64,000 bases of DNA, from positions 62,001-126,000 of the forward strand of contig JAMCQI010000100.1 in assembly GCA_023381515.1 (NCBI GenBank), given 5' to 3'. Of the stretch, positions 43,242-52,715 are shown one piece after another (the first letter of the stretch is position 1; each line of letters starts with the position of its first letter). The stretch comes from Chloroflexota bacterium. GTDB taxonomy: Bacteria > Chloroflexota > Anaerolineae > UBA4142. A program made the position numbers and the translations under genes. Below the pieces are notes generated by a model, which worked only from the letters and a program-made list of their open reading frames with translations, did no database searches and was not told the DNA's origin.

Positions 43242-45158
43242 TTATGCCGGTTTGGAATCGTCTCTCGGCGTGAGAGGACCAGAACGACCACCGGGGGACA
43301 TGGGGCTGCCCGGCGGCTTGACATCTTCTTGCGGCTGCATGAGGCGATGGTACTCCATGAACCAGTCTAAAAACTGCTGCCGCTCGCGGACTGCCTGCTC
43401 GCGACGAAACTGATGGCGGTGCACTTCGCGGCGGTGAAAGATCTCCGCGCTCGCCTCACGGGGTTCAACCACATTGTAAAAGATGAGACGCCCGGCCCCC
43501 GCCGTCTCGATGATCAAATCCCCGAAATTGAACAGGTTCGCGAGGATCCCCTTTTTGGAAAAGGAAATGTTCTGCACCCGGTCGAGGGTCGTCTCAATCG
43601 ATCGCTCTCTCAGCCCGAACGGGCTGCGCTCGACATCCACCACCCGATCCGCCGTGACGCGGTAGACGTCGTTGCTCCAGTCCTCATAACGATACCAGGC
43701 CCAGAAAACGATCAAGCTGAGCATCAACCCCCAAAGGCACACGAGAAAGATTACGACAAAGACCGACTGGACGGCAGTGCCGAGCACGCGCAAAGGCACA
43801 ATGCCCGAGAGGTGCAGCAGGCCCACCGCCAGGATAATCGCAAAGGACAGGGCCGGCTCTGCAATCCGGTCCAAGAGAACGAACCAATGCTTGCGCCACG
43901 TGATGCGGTCCGTCTCTTCAATTCGCAGGCCAAACCAATCGTTGATCCATTTGCCCAAGCCCGATCGCTTGCGCCATCGCCGCGGCTGCTGTGGAACGGT
44001 GGCCGTTTCTTCGCGGTGAGAGGAAATCGAGCCGGGTCGGACAGTGTTTTCGGCGTCTTGACCGGATAGTTGTGGCCCTATCGGCGATGCCTGTCGAGCA
44101 AGGGCCGCCTCGCCCGAGTCTGCGCGGCTGCCGGTTGTAGGCGGTATGAGATCGGGCGCCAGGTGCTGCCATGATTGGGCGCGGATGTCTTCCCGAACTT
44201 GATCCCGCTCGTACGACTCCCCCTGGCTACGAATCCGGTCAAGCTGCTCAAACACTTGCTGACGAATCCGGGCCGAGCGCGGGGCAAAGCTGAAATGAAT
44301 CTCCATATCCCCCGCCGTCTCAACCCTCAAATCACAAAAACCGCACAGCCGTGCCGCCCAGCCATTGACCGTTTCCAGGACGTTGGTCACCTGCGCCAGG
44401 GGCGCTTCCTCCCGTTCATCAAAGAAGAGGGCGACTTGTTCCGTGTGGGCGACGCGCTTGTTCGTCACGATGTAGTAATCGTTCGTCCAGTCGAGGATGT
44501 GCCACGCGAAGCTACCGAACCCCCAGACGACAGCTGCCAAGACAAGGAGGAAAGGAGCATCACGGATCAGAGATGGGGCGCCCACGGCTAGAACCAAAGG
44601 AAGAACCCAGGTACTCGCGCCGGCGAGGGCAAGGAGCGCGGCCGTGAGAATCGCCGGGATCATCAGGCGCGAGACCAGCGCGTACCAATGCCGTCGGGTC
44701 AAGGTGAGCACTACTTCGCCTTCTGCCAGCCAGGGTAATGTTCGTCGAGCCAGCCGCGCTTGAACATCCGGCCGAATGTGCAGCGCCGCTTGCGCTTGGG
44801 GGTAATCCTCCAGGAGCGCGTCGAACTCGGATTTGGCGAGAACGAAAAGCTGCGCCTCGGCAGAGACGACGTCCATGGTGACATCGCGATCGAGCCCGGT
44901 CAAGAGGGAGGTTTCGCCAAAAAATGCGGGGGCCGTCAGATATCCGATGAGTTGCTCTCGGTCGGAGTCGTCGGCGCGGCGAACTCGCAGCATGCCGTTA
45001 TCGAGCACGTAAAAAGCTTGGCCCGCGTCGCCCTGCCGGTAGATCGTGTCCCCAAACTTGAAGCGGGCATGATGAAACAGAGGTGCCATGCGCGCCAGCA
45101 CCTGACTGTCTAATTTGGCAAACAGCGGAATCGTCTGCAGGCGCTCAACAGGAAGCAT
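43242..45158 (-). CDS. Cyclic-nucleotide-binding membrane protein with two tandem TM-PH modules
   Basis: 638 residues. Residues ~1-125 form a cNMP-binding domain (LFAKLDSQVLARMAPLF, GDAGQAFYVLDNG, FFGETSLLTGLDRDVT). Module 1 has paired helices (~150-215) and a bacterial PH-like domain (NDYYIVTNKRVAHTEQ, LAQVTNVLETVNG). A linker rich in Ser/Arg/Pro follows. Module 2 repeats the layout (helices ~425-500, then NDVYRVTADRVVDVERSPFG, LDRVQNISFSKKG). It ends in a charged helix and a Pro tail. The combination suggests a nucleotide-sensing membrane scaffold. It is upstream of DUF58 on the same strand. No Shine-Dalgarno is seen at the ATG. Confidence 0.8.
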   Translation of the reverse strand: MLPVERLQTIPLFAKLDSQVLARMAPLFHHARFKFGDTIYRQGDAGQAFYVLDNGMLRVRRADDSDREQLIGYLTAPAFFGETSLLTGLDRDVTMDVVSAEAQLFVLAKSEFDALLEDYPQAQAALHIRPDVQARLARRTLPWLAEGEVVLTLTRRHWYALVSRLMIPAILTAALLALAGASTWVLPLVLAVGAPSLIRDAPFLLVLAAVVWGFGSFAWHILDWTNDYYIVTNKRVAHTEQVALFFDEREEAPLAQVTNVLETVNGWAARLCGFCDLRVETAGDMEIHFSFAPRSARIRQQVFEQLDRIRSQGESYERDQVREDIRAQSWQHLAPDLIPPTTGSRADSGEAALARQASPIGPQLSGQDAENTVRPGSISSHREETATVPQQPRRWRKRSGLGKWINDWFGLRIEETDRITWRKHWFVLLDRIAEPALSFAIILAVGLLHLSGIVPLRVLGTAVQSVFVVIFLVCLWGLMLSLIVFWAWYRYEDWSNDVYRVTADRVVDVERSPFGLRERSIETTLDRVQNISFSKKGILANLFNFGDLIIETAGAGRLIFYNVVEPREASAEIFHRREVHRHQFRREQAVRERQQFLDWFMEYHRLMQPQEDVKPPGSPMSPGGRSGPLTPRDDSKPA

Positions 45159-45166
45159 GAATCCAT

Positions 45167-45251
45167 TTCAGATTGCTGATTTCAGATTGCAGAAATTCCC
45201 CAAGCATTTGGCGCCCCAATCCGCAATCTGAAATCTGCAATTAGCAATTCT
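45167..45251. repeat. Heptad-phased inverted repeat element
   Basis: The left arm (45167-45194) reads TTCAGAT, TGCTGAT, TTCAGAT, TGCAGAA. The right arm (45217-45251) reads CAATCCG, CAATCTG, AAATCTG, CAATTAG, CAATTCT. The arms are complementary in heptad phase and can fold into a long hairpin. It fills the gap between uvrC and the cNMP/PH gene, and might act as the uvrC terminator. Confidence 0.75.
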
Positions 45252-47167
45252 TAGAGCTGTTCTTTCAGTTTCTTGGCGGCGGAACGGGACATGCCTTCGA
45301 CGGTGGCGAGTTCTTCAACCGAGGCCTCGCGAATCTTGTCGAGCGAGCCAAAATGAGCGAGGAGGGCGCGGCGGCGGCGCGGGCCGATCCCGGGAATGGA
45401 ATCGAGCTGGGAGGCGAGCCCGCGCTTGGCGCGCAAGTTGCGATGGTAAGTGATGCCAAAGCGGTGCGCCTCGTCGCGGATGCGCTGCAAGAGCTTGAGC
45501 GCTTCGGATGAGCGGTTCAGCCGGAGAGATGCCAAGCGTCCGGGCAAAAAGACCTCTTCCTCCTGCTTGGCAAGGCTAATCAGGTGAACCCCTTCAATCC
45601 CCAACTCCGCAAAGACCTCTTGCGCCGCGCCCAGCTGCCCTTTGCCGCCATCGATGATCACCAAATCCGGCATCCGCTTCCAGGCATCGTCTTTGCCAGA
45701 TGGAGACCCTGGTGCTCTTGTGCTCTTTTGACCCGACGGGGCAACGCTCTCCGCATGGCTTGTCTCTGGCTCCGCCTGGTCCAATTGAACGAGGCGACGA
45801 AAGCGGCGGCGGAGCACCTCTTGCAAGCTGGCAAAGTCGTTGGCTCCCTCGACGGTCTTGATTTTGAACTTGCGGTAATCGCTCTTTTTCGCCGCGCCGC
45901 GTTCAAAGACGACCATGGACCCGACGGAGTTGGTCCCCTGCGTGTTGGAAATATCATAGCATTCCATGCGCAAGGGAGGATTCTCCAAGCCGAGCGCTTC
46001 CTGCAATTCGGCGACGGCGCTCATCTGTTTGGTCTCATCCGCGAGCCACTGCGCCTTCAGGCTTGTGAGGGTCGCCTGGGCATTCTCTTCCGCCATCTGG
46101 ACGAGTTCCCTGCCCTGGCCGTTGCGCGGCACCTGGAGCATGACCGTCTGTCCCCGGCGACTCTGGAGCCAGGCCTCGATGATCTGTGCCTCGTCCAGAT
46201 CCTCCGGCAAGAGGATTTCGGGCGGTACGTAGGCCGCTTCATCGTAAAACTGTTTGATGAAGGAGGAGAGCACCTGATCCGCCTTTTCTCCTTCCGTCCC
46301 CTCAAGGACAAAGTACTCACGGCCGAGCAACTTGCCGCCGCGTACGAAAAAGACCTGGACGCACGCGTCCCCATCATCCTGGGCAAAGGCAATCACATCC
46401 TGGTCCGTCGTCGCGACGGAAACCACCTTTTGGTGCTCGGCGATTCGGGCGAGCGCCTGGAGTTGGTCTCGATAGCGGGCGGCGCGCTCGAACTCGAGGG
46501 CAGCCACCGCTTCGTCGAGCCTCGCACGGATGGCAGCCGTAACCTCCTCCGTCCTGCCTTCCAGAAACATGCAGAGGCGATCGATCATGGCGCGATACTC
46601 TTCGCGGGTGGAGACGCCGATACAGGGCGCCATGCAAAGACCAATGTCATAGTAAAGGCACGCCCGCTTGTCGCGGCCGGTGATCTCCCTATCGCAGGTG
46701 AGATAAGGAAAGACCTTGCGCAGAGTATCGAGCGTCTCGTGGACAGCCCACACCGCCGTAAATGGGCCAAAATAGCGGGCGCCGTCATGCTCCATCCGCC
46801 GCGTCAACAAGACCTTGGGGAAGGGCTCTTGCCAGGTGACCTTGATGTAAGGATAGCGCTTGTCGTCCTTGAGCCGGATATTGAAATGCGGCTTCCATCT
46901 CTTGATGAGATTACATTCAAGGACAAGCGCTTCCAGTTCCGATTCGGTGACGATGAATTCGATATCGCGGATGCGGTCGACGAGATGGAGGGTCTTGATG
47001 TCGTGGCCATTCGGCGCGTGGAAATAGGAGCGGACACGGTTGCGCAGATTGATTGCCTTGCCGACATAAATGACCTCGCCCTTGTCATCCTTCATCAGGT
47101 AGACGCCGGGATTGGTCGGCAAGGTATCCAGTTTTTGCTGAATTTCAGGTCGTGCTTTCGATTCCAT
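45251..47167 (-). CDS. uvrC: Excinuclease ABC subunit C
   Basis: 638 residues. The N-terminal GIY-YIG nuclease domain has GVYLMKDDKGEVIYVGKA and carries out the 3' incision. A Cys-rich CDREITGRDKRACLYYDIGLCMAPC segment follows, then the UVR motif. The RNase-H-like endonuclease core has MECYDISNTQGTNSVGSMVVFERG and PDLVIIDGGKGQLGAA, with its aspartates, and makes the 5' incision. The C-terminal tandem helix-hairpin-helix is SIPGIGPRRRRALLAHFGSL. It acts with UvrAB in nucleotide excision repair. The ATG is about two bases from the predicted transcription start. A linker at ~470-500 is an insertion of low complexity. Confidence 0.96.
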   Translation of the reverse strand: MESKARPEIQQKLDTLPTNPGVYLMKDDKGEVIYVGKAINLRNRVRSYFHAPNGHDIKTLHLVDRIRDIEFIVTESELEALVLECNLIKRWKPHFNIRLKDDKRYPYIKVTWQEPFPKVLLTRRMEHDGARYFGPFTAVWAVHETLDTLRKVFPYLTCDREITGRDKRACLYYDIGLCMAPCIGVSTREEYRAMIDRLCMFLEGRTEEVTAAIRARLDEAVAALEFERAARYRDQLQALARIAEHQKVVSVATTDQDVIAFAQDDGDACVQVFFVRGGKLLGREYFVLEGTEGEKADQVLSSFIKQFYDEAAYVPPEILLPEDLDEAQIIEAWLQSRRGQTVMLQVPRNGQGRELVQMAEENAQATLTSLKAQWLADETKQMSAVAELQEALGLENPPLRMECYDISNTQGTNSVGSMVVFERGAAKKSDYRKFKIKTVEGANDFASLQEVLRRRFRRLVQLDQAEPETSHAESVAPSGQKSTRAPGSPSGKDDAWKRMPDLVIIDGGKGQLGAAQEVFAELGIEGVHLISLAKQEEEVFLPGRLASLRLNRSSEALKLLQRIRDEAHRFGITYHRNLRAKRGLASQLDSIPGIGPRRRRALLAHFGSLDKIREASVEELATVEGMSRSAAKKLKEQL

Positions 47168-47448
47168 TTCCGTACATTATACCACCACTCGCAAGGCGAC
47201 CGAGGTCTCCCAAGAGCCCAACCCTTGGGCGGTGCACCTTTGATGCGACGAGAGCTGTTGGATGTGCGGGGAGTGTCTCGATGCCGAGACCGAGGGTCGT
47301 GCTTTCATTGGCATGCAAGGACGAAGGGGATGCGCAAAGGCGATTGAGCGCCCTTGCGCACCCTAGATCCGGCGGCGCCCATGGTGACGCCGCCGACCAG
47401 TGACTTTTGGACGGCAAAAAGAACGAGGACAATTGGAGAAAAGATCAG
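47168..47448. other. Intergenic stretch with uvrC -10 box and two hairpins
   Basis: No gene recognised. On the minus strand TATAAT (47181-47176) lies eight bases before the uvrC ATG; the -35 is weak. Two stems are present: TGCGCAAAGGCG with CGCCCTTGCGCA (47331-47360, one mismatch) and GGCGGCG with CGCCGCC (47371-47394). They lie just after the ssb stop and may end its transcript, though no T-run follows. Confidence 0.45.
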
Positions 47449-47886
47449 TTAAAAGGGCAGCTCCTCTTCGCTCTGCGGTTCGCCCCCAGGCACGGCCGGG
47501 ACATCACCGGAGCTGGGCGCGGCAGAACCGACCTCCGCGCCCTCGCGGCGACCGAGAAAGCGAACGGTCTGGGCGCGCACTTCGAACGAGGCGCGCGCTT
47601 TACCATCCTGCCCGACCCAGACGCGCGGGCCGCCGTTCTCATCGCCGACAAGAGCGCCCTCGACGAGGACTTGGCGCCCTTTGCTGAGGTATTGGTTACA
47701 CGTTTCCGCCTGCTTCCCCCAGACCGAGATGCGAAACCACAGAGTCTCGTCCTTCATCTGGCCGTCAGAAGCGGTGTAGCGGCGACTGGTGGCCACTGAA
47801 AAAGAGGTGACCGGTGTGCCGTTGGGCGTATAGCGCATTTCAGGATCGCGCCCGAGATTCCCGACGAGAACAATTCGCTGATACAT
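47449..47886 (-). CDS. ssb: Single-stranded DNA-binding protein
   Basis: 145 residues from the ATG at 47886, with GGAAGGAG seven bases upstream. OB fold: MYQRIVLVGNLGRDPEMRYTPNGTPVTSFSVAT, then ETLWFRISVWGKQAE and LSKGRQVLVEGAL. The acidic, flexible tail ends PQSEEELPF, the docking peptide for repair and replication partners. It coats ssDNA during replication and repair. Its distance from ribosomal genes suggests this may be one of two ssb copies, which cannot be judged here. uvrC follows downstream but with a 280-base gap. Confidence 0.95.
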   Translation of the reverse strand: MYQRIVLVGNLGRDPEMRYTPNGTPVTSFSVATSRRYTASDGQMKDETLWFRISVWGKQAETCNQYLSKGRQVLVEGALVGDENGGPRVWVGQDGKARASFEVRAQTVRFLGRREGAEVGSAAPSSGDVPAVPGGEPQSEEELPF

Positions 47887-47933
47887 GGTTTCTCCTTCCG
47901 TACTCGTGGGTAACAATCGAAAGCGCCGGTTTT

Positions 47934-47963
47934 AGTATTCGCACCCCTCGGTGCATCGGTCAA
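47934..47963 (-). promoter_or_regulatory. ssb promoter
   Basis: On the minus strand TTGACC (47963-47958), an 18-base spacer, then AATACT (47939-47934). The spacer holds a small inverted repeat GCACC-GAGG-GGTGC. Confidence 0.5.
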
Positions 47964-47964
47964 A

Positions 47965-48192
47965 TCAGCGGGTAATCTGACTCATAATTTGATTGAGGAA
48001 CCCCGCTCCGGCGAAAGAGAGAAGAGCAGCGAGGATGCAAGCGAGCAAAACGTTAAGAATCATGCAGCCGATATTCCCGACCATCGTGCCCAGTGCAATG
48101 TGCCATACGCTCGTGGGCTGTTGCATCACGGTCTCCTTTGAAACAACATTGTTTGCAGGTGCGGGCTCTGCGTTGGCTTGTGGAGTATTCAT
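47965..48192 (-). CDS. Small membrane protein, unknown function
   Basis: 75 residues. After a polar N-terminal ~28 residues rich in Ala/Pro/Asn there is one long hydrophobic region (HIALGTMVGNIGCMILNVLL to ALLSFAGAGF), enough for one or two helices with a Gly/Cys mid-point. It lies 16 bases after the DUF4013 gene on the same strand and is probably co-expressed. No family was recognised. No convincing Shine-Dalgarno before the ATG, so the start may be internal. Confidence 0.5.
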   Translation of the reverse strand: MNTPQANAEPAPANNVVSKETVMQQPTSVWHIALGTMVGNIGCMILNVLLACILAALLSFAGAGFLNQIMSQITR

Positions 48193-48207
48193 TTGATGAT
48201 CGTCAGG

Positions 48208-48948
48208 CTAGGCCGGAGTGACCGGGGCAACCGGGACCACCGGGGCGGCCGGCCCCTGGGTTTGTCGCCAAAACTGGCCAAACAGATTGGCGGTCACAAG
48301 CTGCGCCCAGAACGTGGTGAAAAAGAGGCCGATTGCACAGAGGATGATCCCGAACTCGGCGATAAACGATGCGACGAACGCGACCAGCAGTGCAATCACG
48401 TAGGGCCCCGCATTCTTTGAAATCAGATCCAGGTTCCCTCGTATGTCCCAAAAGACCGAAAGTTGGTTCTCGCTCATCGCAAAGCGGGTGAGCGGCGCAT
48501 ACAGAGTCACGCCGGCGACGAATGAATACAAGGCAATGATGCATTGCAGACAGAGAACCGCGATTCCAGCCACACCAGACAAGCTGCTGGAGGTGCTTTC
48601 CGTTCCGGTCCCTGTGGAGCCGCCCGCAAGTCCGGTGATCACTCCGAAGCAGCAAACCAGAATGATGGCGGGCAAAAAGTAGATAATGATGCCGATGAGA
48701 GCGTACAGGCCTTTCATAAACAAGGCGCCCATATCTCCCCACGCAGGCAGGGGGACTGGAGCGCCTTCAGCGACGTTTCGAGTGGTTGTGAGGGTGTATC
48801 CCAGTACGAGGGCAACAGCGACTAGGAGAGGGATGAGGAGCAGCCAGAAGAAGAGAGCGCCTACAAAGATAATCGCGCCACCGATGAGCACTTTGGTAAT
48901 CCACTGGGGATCATCAAAAACGTACGTGAACGACTTCCCAATGTCCAT
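48208..48948 (-). CDS. DUF4013 family membrane protein
   Basis: 246 residues. The N-terminal MDIGKSFTYVFDDPQWITKVLIGG and YTLTTTRNVAEGAPVPLPAW are diagnostic of DUF4013. Four to five membrane helices follow. The tail is Pro/Val-rich. GGAGG precedes the ATG by five bases, and a consensus promoter lies 40 bases further up. The function of the family is unknown; it is often found in archaea and Chloroflexi. A 75-residue membrane protein gene follows. Confidence 0.85.
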   Translation of the reverse strand: MDIGKSFTYVFDDPQWITKVLIGGAIIFVGALFFWLLLIPLLVAVALVLGYTLTTTRNVAEGAPVPLPAWGDMGALFMKGLYALIGIIIYFLPAIILVCCFGVITGLAGGSTGTGTESTSSSLSGVAGIAVLCLQCIIALYSFVAGVTLYAPLTRFAMSENQLSVFWDIRGNLDLISKNAGPYVIALLVAFVASFIAEFGIILCAIGLFFTTFWAQLVTANLFGQFWRQTQGPAAPVVPVAPVTPA

Positions 48949-48986
48949 GCTGGCCTCCGCGTTGAGCTGGGATTACGTACAGGCGA

Positions 48987-49015
48987 ATTATACCAAATGT
49001 TCGTTGCAGGTGCAA
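48987..49015 (-). promoter_or_regulatory. Promoter of the DUF4013 gene
   Basis: On the minus strand TTGCAC (49015-49010), a 17-base spacer, then TATAAT (48992-48987). The leader is about 30 bases. Confidence 0.65.
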
Positions 49016-49122
49016 TAATCAAAACTCGGGGTTATGCCGTTCTGGCGCCGTTTCGCGCATGCCATATGGAGAATGTACGCCGGGCCTCACCGACGCGTGC
49101 GCCGGCTCTCGCCGCCGCAACG

Positions 49123-49569
49123 CTAGTTCTCCAGGTCTTGGAGACTCGCAAGAATGTGAGCCCAGTGCGTGCCTCGCCAATAGACGCGGCCGCACTGCGG
49201 GCAGCGACGGAACTGCTCCTGAGTCAGAAAGACGTAAGGAGGCACGCGACCTTGCGCCTGCTGCCTGTCCAAAAGCTGCAGGGGCGCGTTACAGGCCGGG
49301 CACCGCGAAAAAACCGCGTCCCTCTGCAGATGCAGTTCGCGAAATACCTGCGCCAATTGCTCTTCGACCTGTTCCGATTCTATGCGCACGCACCGGACCC
49401 CGCGGCGGCGCGTCAACTCAATATCACGCGTCAGCAAAATACGGTCCTCGGCACGCGCGCGCCGGGCCAGTTCCTGGTCATTCGCCTTGGCCGAATACAC
49501 TGTATCGTAGCCGAGAAGGCGCAGCCAGGTCGCGAGTCTGCCCAACATCGCATCGACGAGAAACTTCAT
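49123..49569 (-). CDS. Mut7-C family RNase with PIN-like fold and zinc ribbon
   Basis: 148 residues. The N-terminal half is PIN-like ([29 protein letters not shown]), with the acidic residues D6 and D49 of the Mut7-C group. The C-terminal zinc ribbon is C90-x2-C93 and C123-x2-C126. It is predicted to be a ribonuclease, or part of a toxin-like or RNA-processing enzyme; no antitoxin-like gene adjoins. The ATG is seven bases after the -10 box, so the mRNA is probably leaderless. Confidence 0.85.
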   Translation of the reverse strand: MKFLVDAMLGRLATWLRLLGYDTVYSAKANDQELARRARAEDRILLTRDIELTRRRGVRCVRIESEQVEEQLAQVFRELHLQRDAVFSRCPACNAPLQLLDRQQAQGRVPPYVFLTQEQFRRCPQCGRVYWRGTHWAHILASLQDLEN

Positions 49570-49576
49570 CTTCGGT

Positions 49577-49605
49577 ATTATAATGCGCGATCACACTTCT
49601 GTCGA
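49577..49605 (-). promoter_or_regulatory. Promoter of the Mut7-C gene (leaderless)
   Basis: On the minus strand TCGACA (49605-49600), 17 bases, then TATAAT (49582-49577), and the ATG starts seven bases later at 49569. Confidence 0.65.
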
Positions 49606-49621
49606 CGCGGGGCAGGGTCAT

Positions 49622-49650
49622 TTGTGGCGGATGCGCGAGGGTGTTATAAT
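49622..49650 (+). promoter_or_regulatory. Promoter of the gatC-GT4-gatA operon
   Basis: TTGTGG, a 17-base spacer, then TATAAT. The leader of about 22 bases contains AAGGAGGAGGG just before the gatC ATG. Confidence 0.6.
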
Positions 49651-49678
49651 GACGGCCAATCGTCGTCAAGGAGGAGGG

Positions 49679-49975
49679 ATGCCGCTTTCGCGTGCGCAAG
49701 TGCAACATATCGCCGACCTCGCCCGCTTGGAGCTGACGGATGCGGAGATCGACCGGATGCAGCTGCAGCTTTCGGCCATCCTCGACCACGCCGCGCGCCT
49801 GCAAGAACTGGACACTGAAGCGATCCCCCCGACGGCCAGCGTAGTGCCCCTCGCGAACGTCATGCGCGAGGACGTGGTGTCGCCCTCTCTGCCGCGTGAG
49901 GCTGTGCTGGCGAATGCCCCGGATACGGACGAAAAGGGAGAATTCTTCCGGGTGCGCGCCATTCTGAAGGAATAG
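49679..49975 (+). CDS. gatC: Asp/Glu-tRNA amidotransferase subunit C
   Basis: 98 residues from the ATG at 49679 behind AAGGAGGAGGG. The GatC signature is present: [38 protein letters not shown], then [16 protein letters not shown] and a C-terminal [13 protein letters not shown]. It clamps GatA to GatB in the amidotransferase that forms Gln-tRNA (and Asn-tRNA). In this operon gatA follows, but a glycosyltransferase gene is inserted between. gatB is not in the window. Confidence 0.93.
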   Translation: MPLSRAQVQHIADLARLELTDAEIDRMQLQLSAILDHAARLQELDTEAIPPTASVVPLANVMREDVVSPSLPREAVLANAPDTDEKGEFFRVRAILKE

Positions 49976-49984
49976 CCGACGACG

Positions 49985-51103
49985 ATGAGAATTGCGTGGT
50001 TCGGCCATGTGGCGTCGGCGCGTGCCGATGGGATTGTGAGCTATTCGCACGAAATGATCCGCGGACTGCGGCAGCGGGGCCAGAACGTCCTTTTCTTTTA
50101 CCATATCAGCCGGGAACGCGGCCAGGTTCGCGATCCGCAGGGCATCCACATCGGCTCTTTTGACATCTTGAACCGCGCCGTTATTTCCTCGCCCCGCGCA
50201 CGTGCTCTGATCGAAGAGATACTGGCGCAGGAACGAATAGACATTGCGCACATCTCCCTCTCGTTCTCCCAGCTGGATTTCAGCCTCCCGGAAATCTGCC
50301 ACGCAATGGGCGTGCCCGTCGTCGCCACGATTCACTTTCCCTACGGCCCCCCTGAAACCTTTTGGGGGAGCGCCGTGCGTGTCCTCTACCGCGTCTATTC
50401 CGGTTCCCTCAAGCATTATGATGCCGTGATCGTCTTTTCGGAAGATCAGCGCGCGCTCTTGATCAAGTACGGCGTTTCGGCCGAGCGGGTTCGGGTGATT
50501 CCGAACGGAGTCGATATTGTCACATTTTCTCCGGGGGCGGCAGACTATAAGGAACAAATCAATGCTTCCATTCTGATTTCCTATATGGGGCGTTTGGACC
50601 CGGAGAAGAACGTGCCTGATTTGCTCAACGCGTTTCAGCGCCTCAATCTGCCGCGCGACCACAAGCTCGTCGTGGTCGGCAGCGGTATGGACCTCTCCCG
50701 CTTGCGACGGAAGGCCGCGGGTGATCACCGCATTATTCTGAGAGGTTTTGTCGGAGATCTGCGAGAGCGAATTCGAATTCTGCGGGCCGCGGATATTTTC
50801 GTTCTCCCTTCCTCTATCGAAGGGCTCTCCCTCGCCATGCTCGAAGCGATGGCGACTGGAACTGCCGTCGTCGCCACCAACGTCGGCGCGGATGCCGAGG
50901 CGCTGCGCGGCGCCGGCGTCGTCGTCGACTTGGATTCGCTCGAAGGACAACTCCCCCTCGTACTGCGGATGTTGGTGGATTATCCCGAGTTTCGCCGCGA
51001 CCTGGCCACACGTGCCCGCCAGCGCGCGGTCGAAGAATACTCGCTCGAGACAAATATCGATCGCGTGGTTACTCTCTATCGAGAGTTGGCCCACTGCGAC
51101 TGA
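49985..51103 (+). CDS. Family 4 glycosyltransferase
   Basis: 372 residues, GT-B fold. The N-domain begins [24 protein letters not shown]. The C-domain has [34 protein letters not shown] and the E-x7-E region [25 protein letters not shown], all typical of retaining GT4 enzymes. The donor and acceptor are unknown; it may act in cell-envelope lipid or polysaccharide assembly. It lies nine bases after gatC and twelve before gatA, and so is co-transcribed with them although no functional link is known. Confidence 0.88.
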   Translation: MRIAWFGHVASARADGIVSYSHEMIRGLRQRGQNVLFFYHISRERGQVRDPQGIHIGSFDILNRAVISSPRARALIEEILAQERIDIAHISLSFSQLDFSLPEICHAMGVPVVATIHFPYGPPETFWGSAVRVLYRVYSGSLKHYDAVIVFSEDQRALLIKYGVSAERVRVIPNGVDIVTFSPGAADYKEQINASILISYMGRLDPEKNVPDLLNAFQRLNLPRDHKLVVVGSGMDLSRLRRKAAGDHRIILRGFVGDLRERIRILRAADIFVLPSSIEGLSLAMLEAMATGTAVVATNVGADAEALRGAGVVVDLDSLEGQLPLVLRMLVDYPEFRRDLATRARQRAVEEYSLETNIDRVVTLYRELAHCD

Positions 51104-51114
51104 CGAAAGGACTC

Positions 51115-52593
51115 TTGGACCTGAACCGCTTGACCGCCCATGAAGCCTATCGTTTGCTTCAAAAAGGCGAAATCAGCTCGGTTGAATTGACCCGCGCAGT
51201 GCTCGACCGCATCGACACCGTGGATGCTCGCCTCAAGGCTTTCCTCACCCTGATTCCGGAACGAGCCCTCGAGCGCGCACGCGCCGCGGACGCGCTCTGG
51301 GCAGAGCACCGCCGCGCCGGCACCGCCGCCCCGGGCTTGCTGGGGATTCCGATGGCCATCAAGGATGAGATCTGCACGCAGGGAGTTCTCACGACGGCCG
51401 GCTCGAAAATCCTTTACAACTTTGTCCCGCCCTATAACGCCGAGGTCATGGAGCGCCTCCATGCCGCCGGCGCGGTTCTCATTGGTAAGACGAACAACGA
51501 CGAGTTTGCGATGGGTTCATCCACGGAGAATTCGGCCTTTTTCCGAACCTGCAATCCGTGGGATCTGACGCGAGTGCCCGGCGGCTCGAGCGGCGGGAGC
51601 GCGGCCGCGCTCGCGGCGGACGAGACGATTTTCGCGCTCGGGACGGATACGGGGGGAAGCGTGCGGCAACCGGCCGCGCTGTGCGGAGTCGTCGGCCTCC
51701 GCCCGAGCTATGGACGAGTCTCCCGCTACGGGGTTATTGCTTTTGCCTCATCCCTCGACCAGGTGGGGCCGATCACAAAAGATGTGCAGGATGCCGCGCT
51801 GATTCTCGGGACCCTCGCGGGACACGATCCCAAGGAAGCGACCTCCGTCGATCTCCCGGTGCCCGACTACGTAGCCGCGCTCAGACCGGTGACCTTGCAG
51901 GGGCTGCGGGTGGGCGTGCCGAAGGAATACTTTATCGAAGGAATGCAAAAGGGAGTCGAGGACGCTGTCCGCGCCGCCATTCGCGTCCTGGAGAGCCTGG
52001 GGGCGATTACCCAGGAGGTGAGCCTGCCGCACACCGATTACTCCCTCCCGGCGTATTACTTGCTCGCGCCGGCGGAAGCCTCTGCCAACCTCGCACGCTA
52101 CGACGGCGTCAAGTACGGCCTTCGTGCAAAAGAGGGTCCCACGGACGAGATGTGGGCGGTCATGCGAGAAACTCGCGGTGAGGGCTTTGGAGCGGAGGTC
52201 AAACGGCGCATCATGCTCGGCACATATGCCCTCAGCGCGGGCTATTACGATGCCTACTATTTAAAGGCGCAAAAGGTGCGCACCCTCATCAAACGGGACT
52301 TTGACCAGGCGTTTAAGCAGGTGGACGTGATCGTAGCGCCGACGACGCCGAGCGTCGCCTTCAAGATTGGCGAAAAGGTGGACGATCCACTTCAGATGTA
52401 CCTGGCCGATGTCTTTACCCTCGCGCAGTCGCTGGCCGGCATCCCCGCGATTTCAATACCGTGCGGCTTGGTCGACGGCCTGCCGGTGGGTCTGCAAATC
52501 ATGGGGCAGGCCTTCGACGAAGCGCGGGTCTTGCAGGTTGCGCACGCGTACGAGCAGGCCACGGACTGGCACACGCGCAGGCCCCCGCTCTAG
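51115..52593 (+). CDS. gatA: Asp/Glu-tRNA amidotransferase subunit A
   Basis: 492 residues with a TTG start and AAAGGA nearby. The amidase-signature triad is complete: K83 (PMAIKDEI), S158 ([11 protein letters not shown]) and S182 ([12 protein letters not shown]), with spacing as in characterised GatA proteins. It hydrolyses glutamine to release ammonia for the amidation of misacylated Glu- or Asp-tRNA. The length is normal. It is the last gene of the gatC-GT4-gatA transcript, and the rpsB promoter follows 58 bases later. Confidence 0.95.
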   Translation: MDLNRLTAHEAYRLLQKGEISSVELTRAVLDRIDTVDARLKAFLTLIPERALERARAADALWAEHRRAGTAAPGLLGIPMAIKDEICTQGVLTTAGSKILYNFVPPYNAEVMERLHAAGAVLIGKTNNDEFAMGSSTENSAFFRTCNPWDLTRVPGGSSGGSAAALAADETIFALGTDTGGSVRQPAALCGVVGLRPSYGRVSRYGVIAFASSLDQVGPITKDVQDAALILGTLAGHDPKEATSVDLPVPDYVAALRPVTLQGLRVGVPKEYFIEGMQKGVEDAVRAAIRVLESLGAITQEVSLPHTDYSLPAYYLLAPAEASANLARYDGVKYGLRAKEGPTDEMWAVMRETRGEGFGAEVKRRIMLGTYALSAGYYDAYYLKAQKVRTLIKRDFDQAFKQVDVIVAPTTPSVAFKIGEKVDDPLQMYLADVFTLAQSLAGIPAISIPCGLVDGLPVGLQIMGQAFDEARVLQVAHAYEQATDWHTRRPPL

Positions 52594-52650
52594 AACCGGA
52601 GAAGAGGAAAGTAGAAAATCGCGATGCAAATGAAAAAAAGAGCTCCGTAT

Positions 52651-52679
52651 TTGCTCTTTGGCCCACTCTGATATATAAT
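52651..52679 (+). promoter_or_regulatory. Promoter of the rpsB-tsf-pyrH cluster
   Basis: TTGCTC, a 17-base spacer, then TATAAT, giving a leader of about 147 bases before rpsB. Confidence 0.65.
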
Positions 52680-52715
52680 AGCGGCTCGGACACGCGGTCT
52701 ACCAATCACGCTTCC

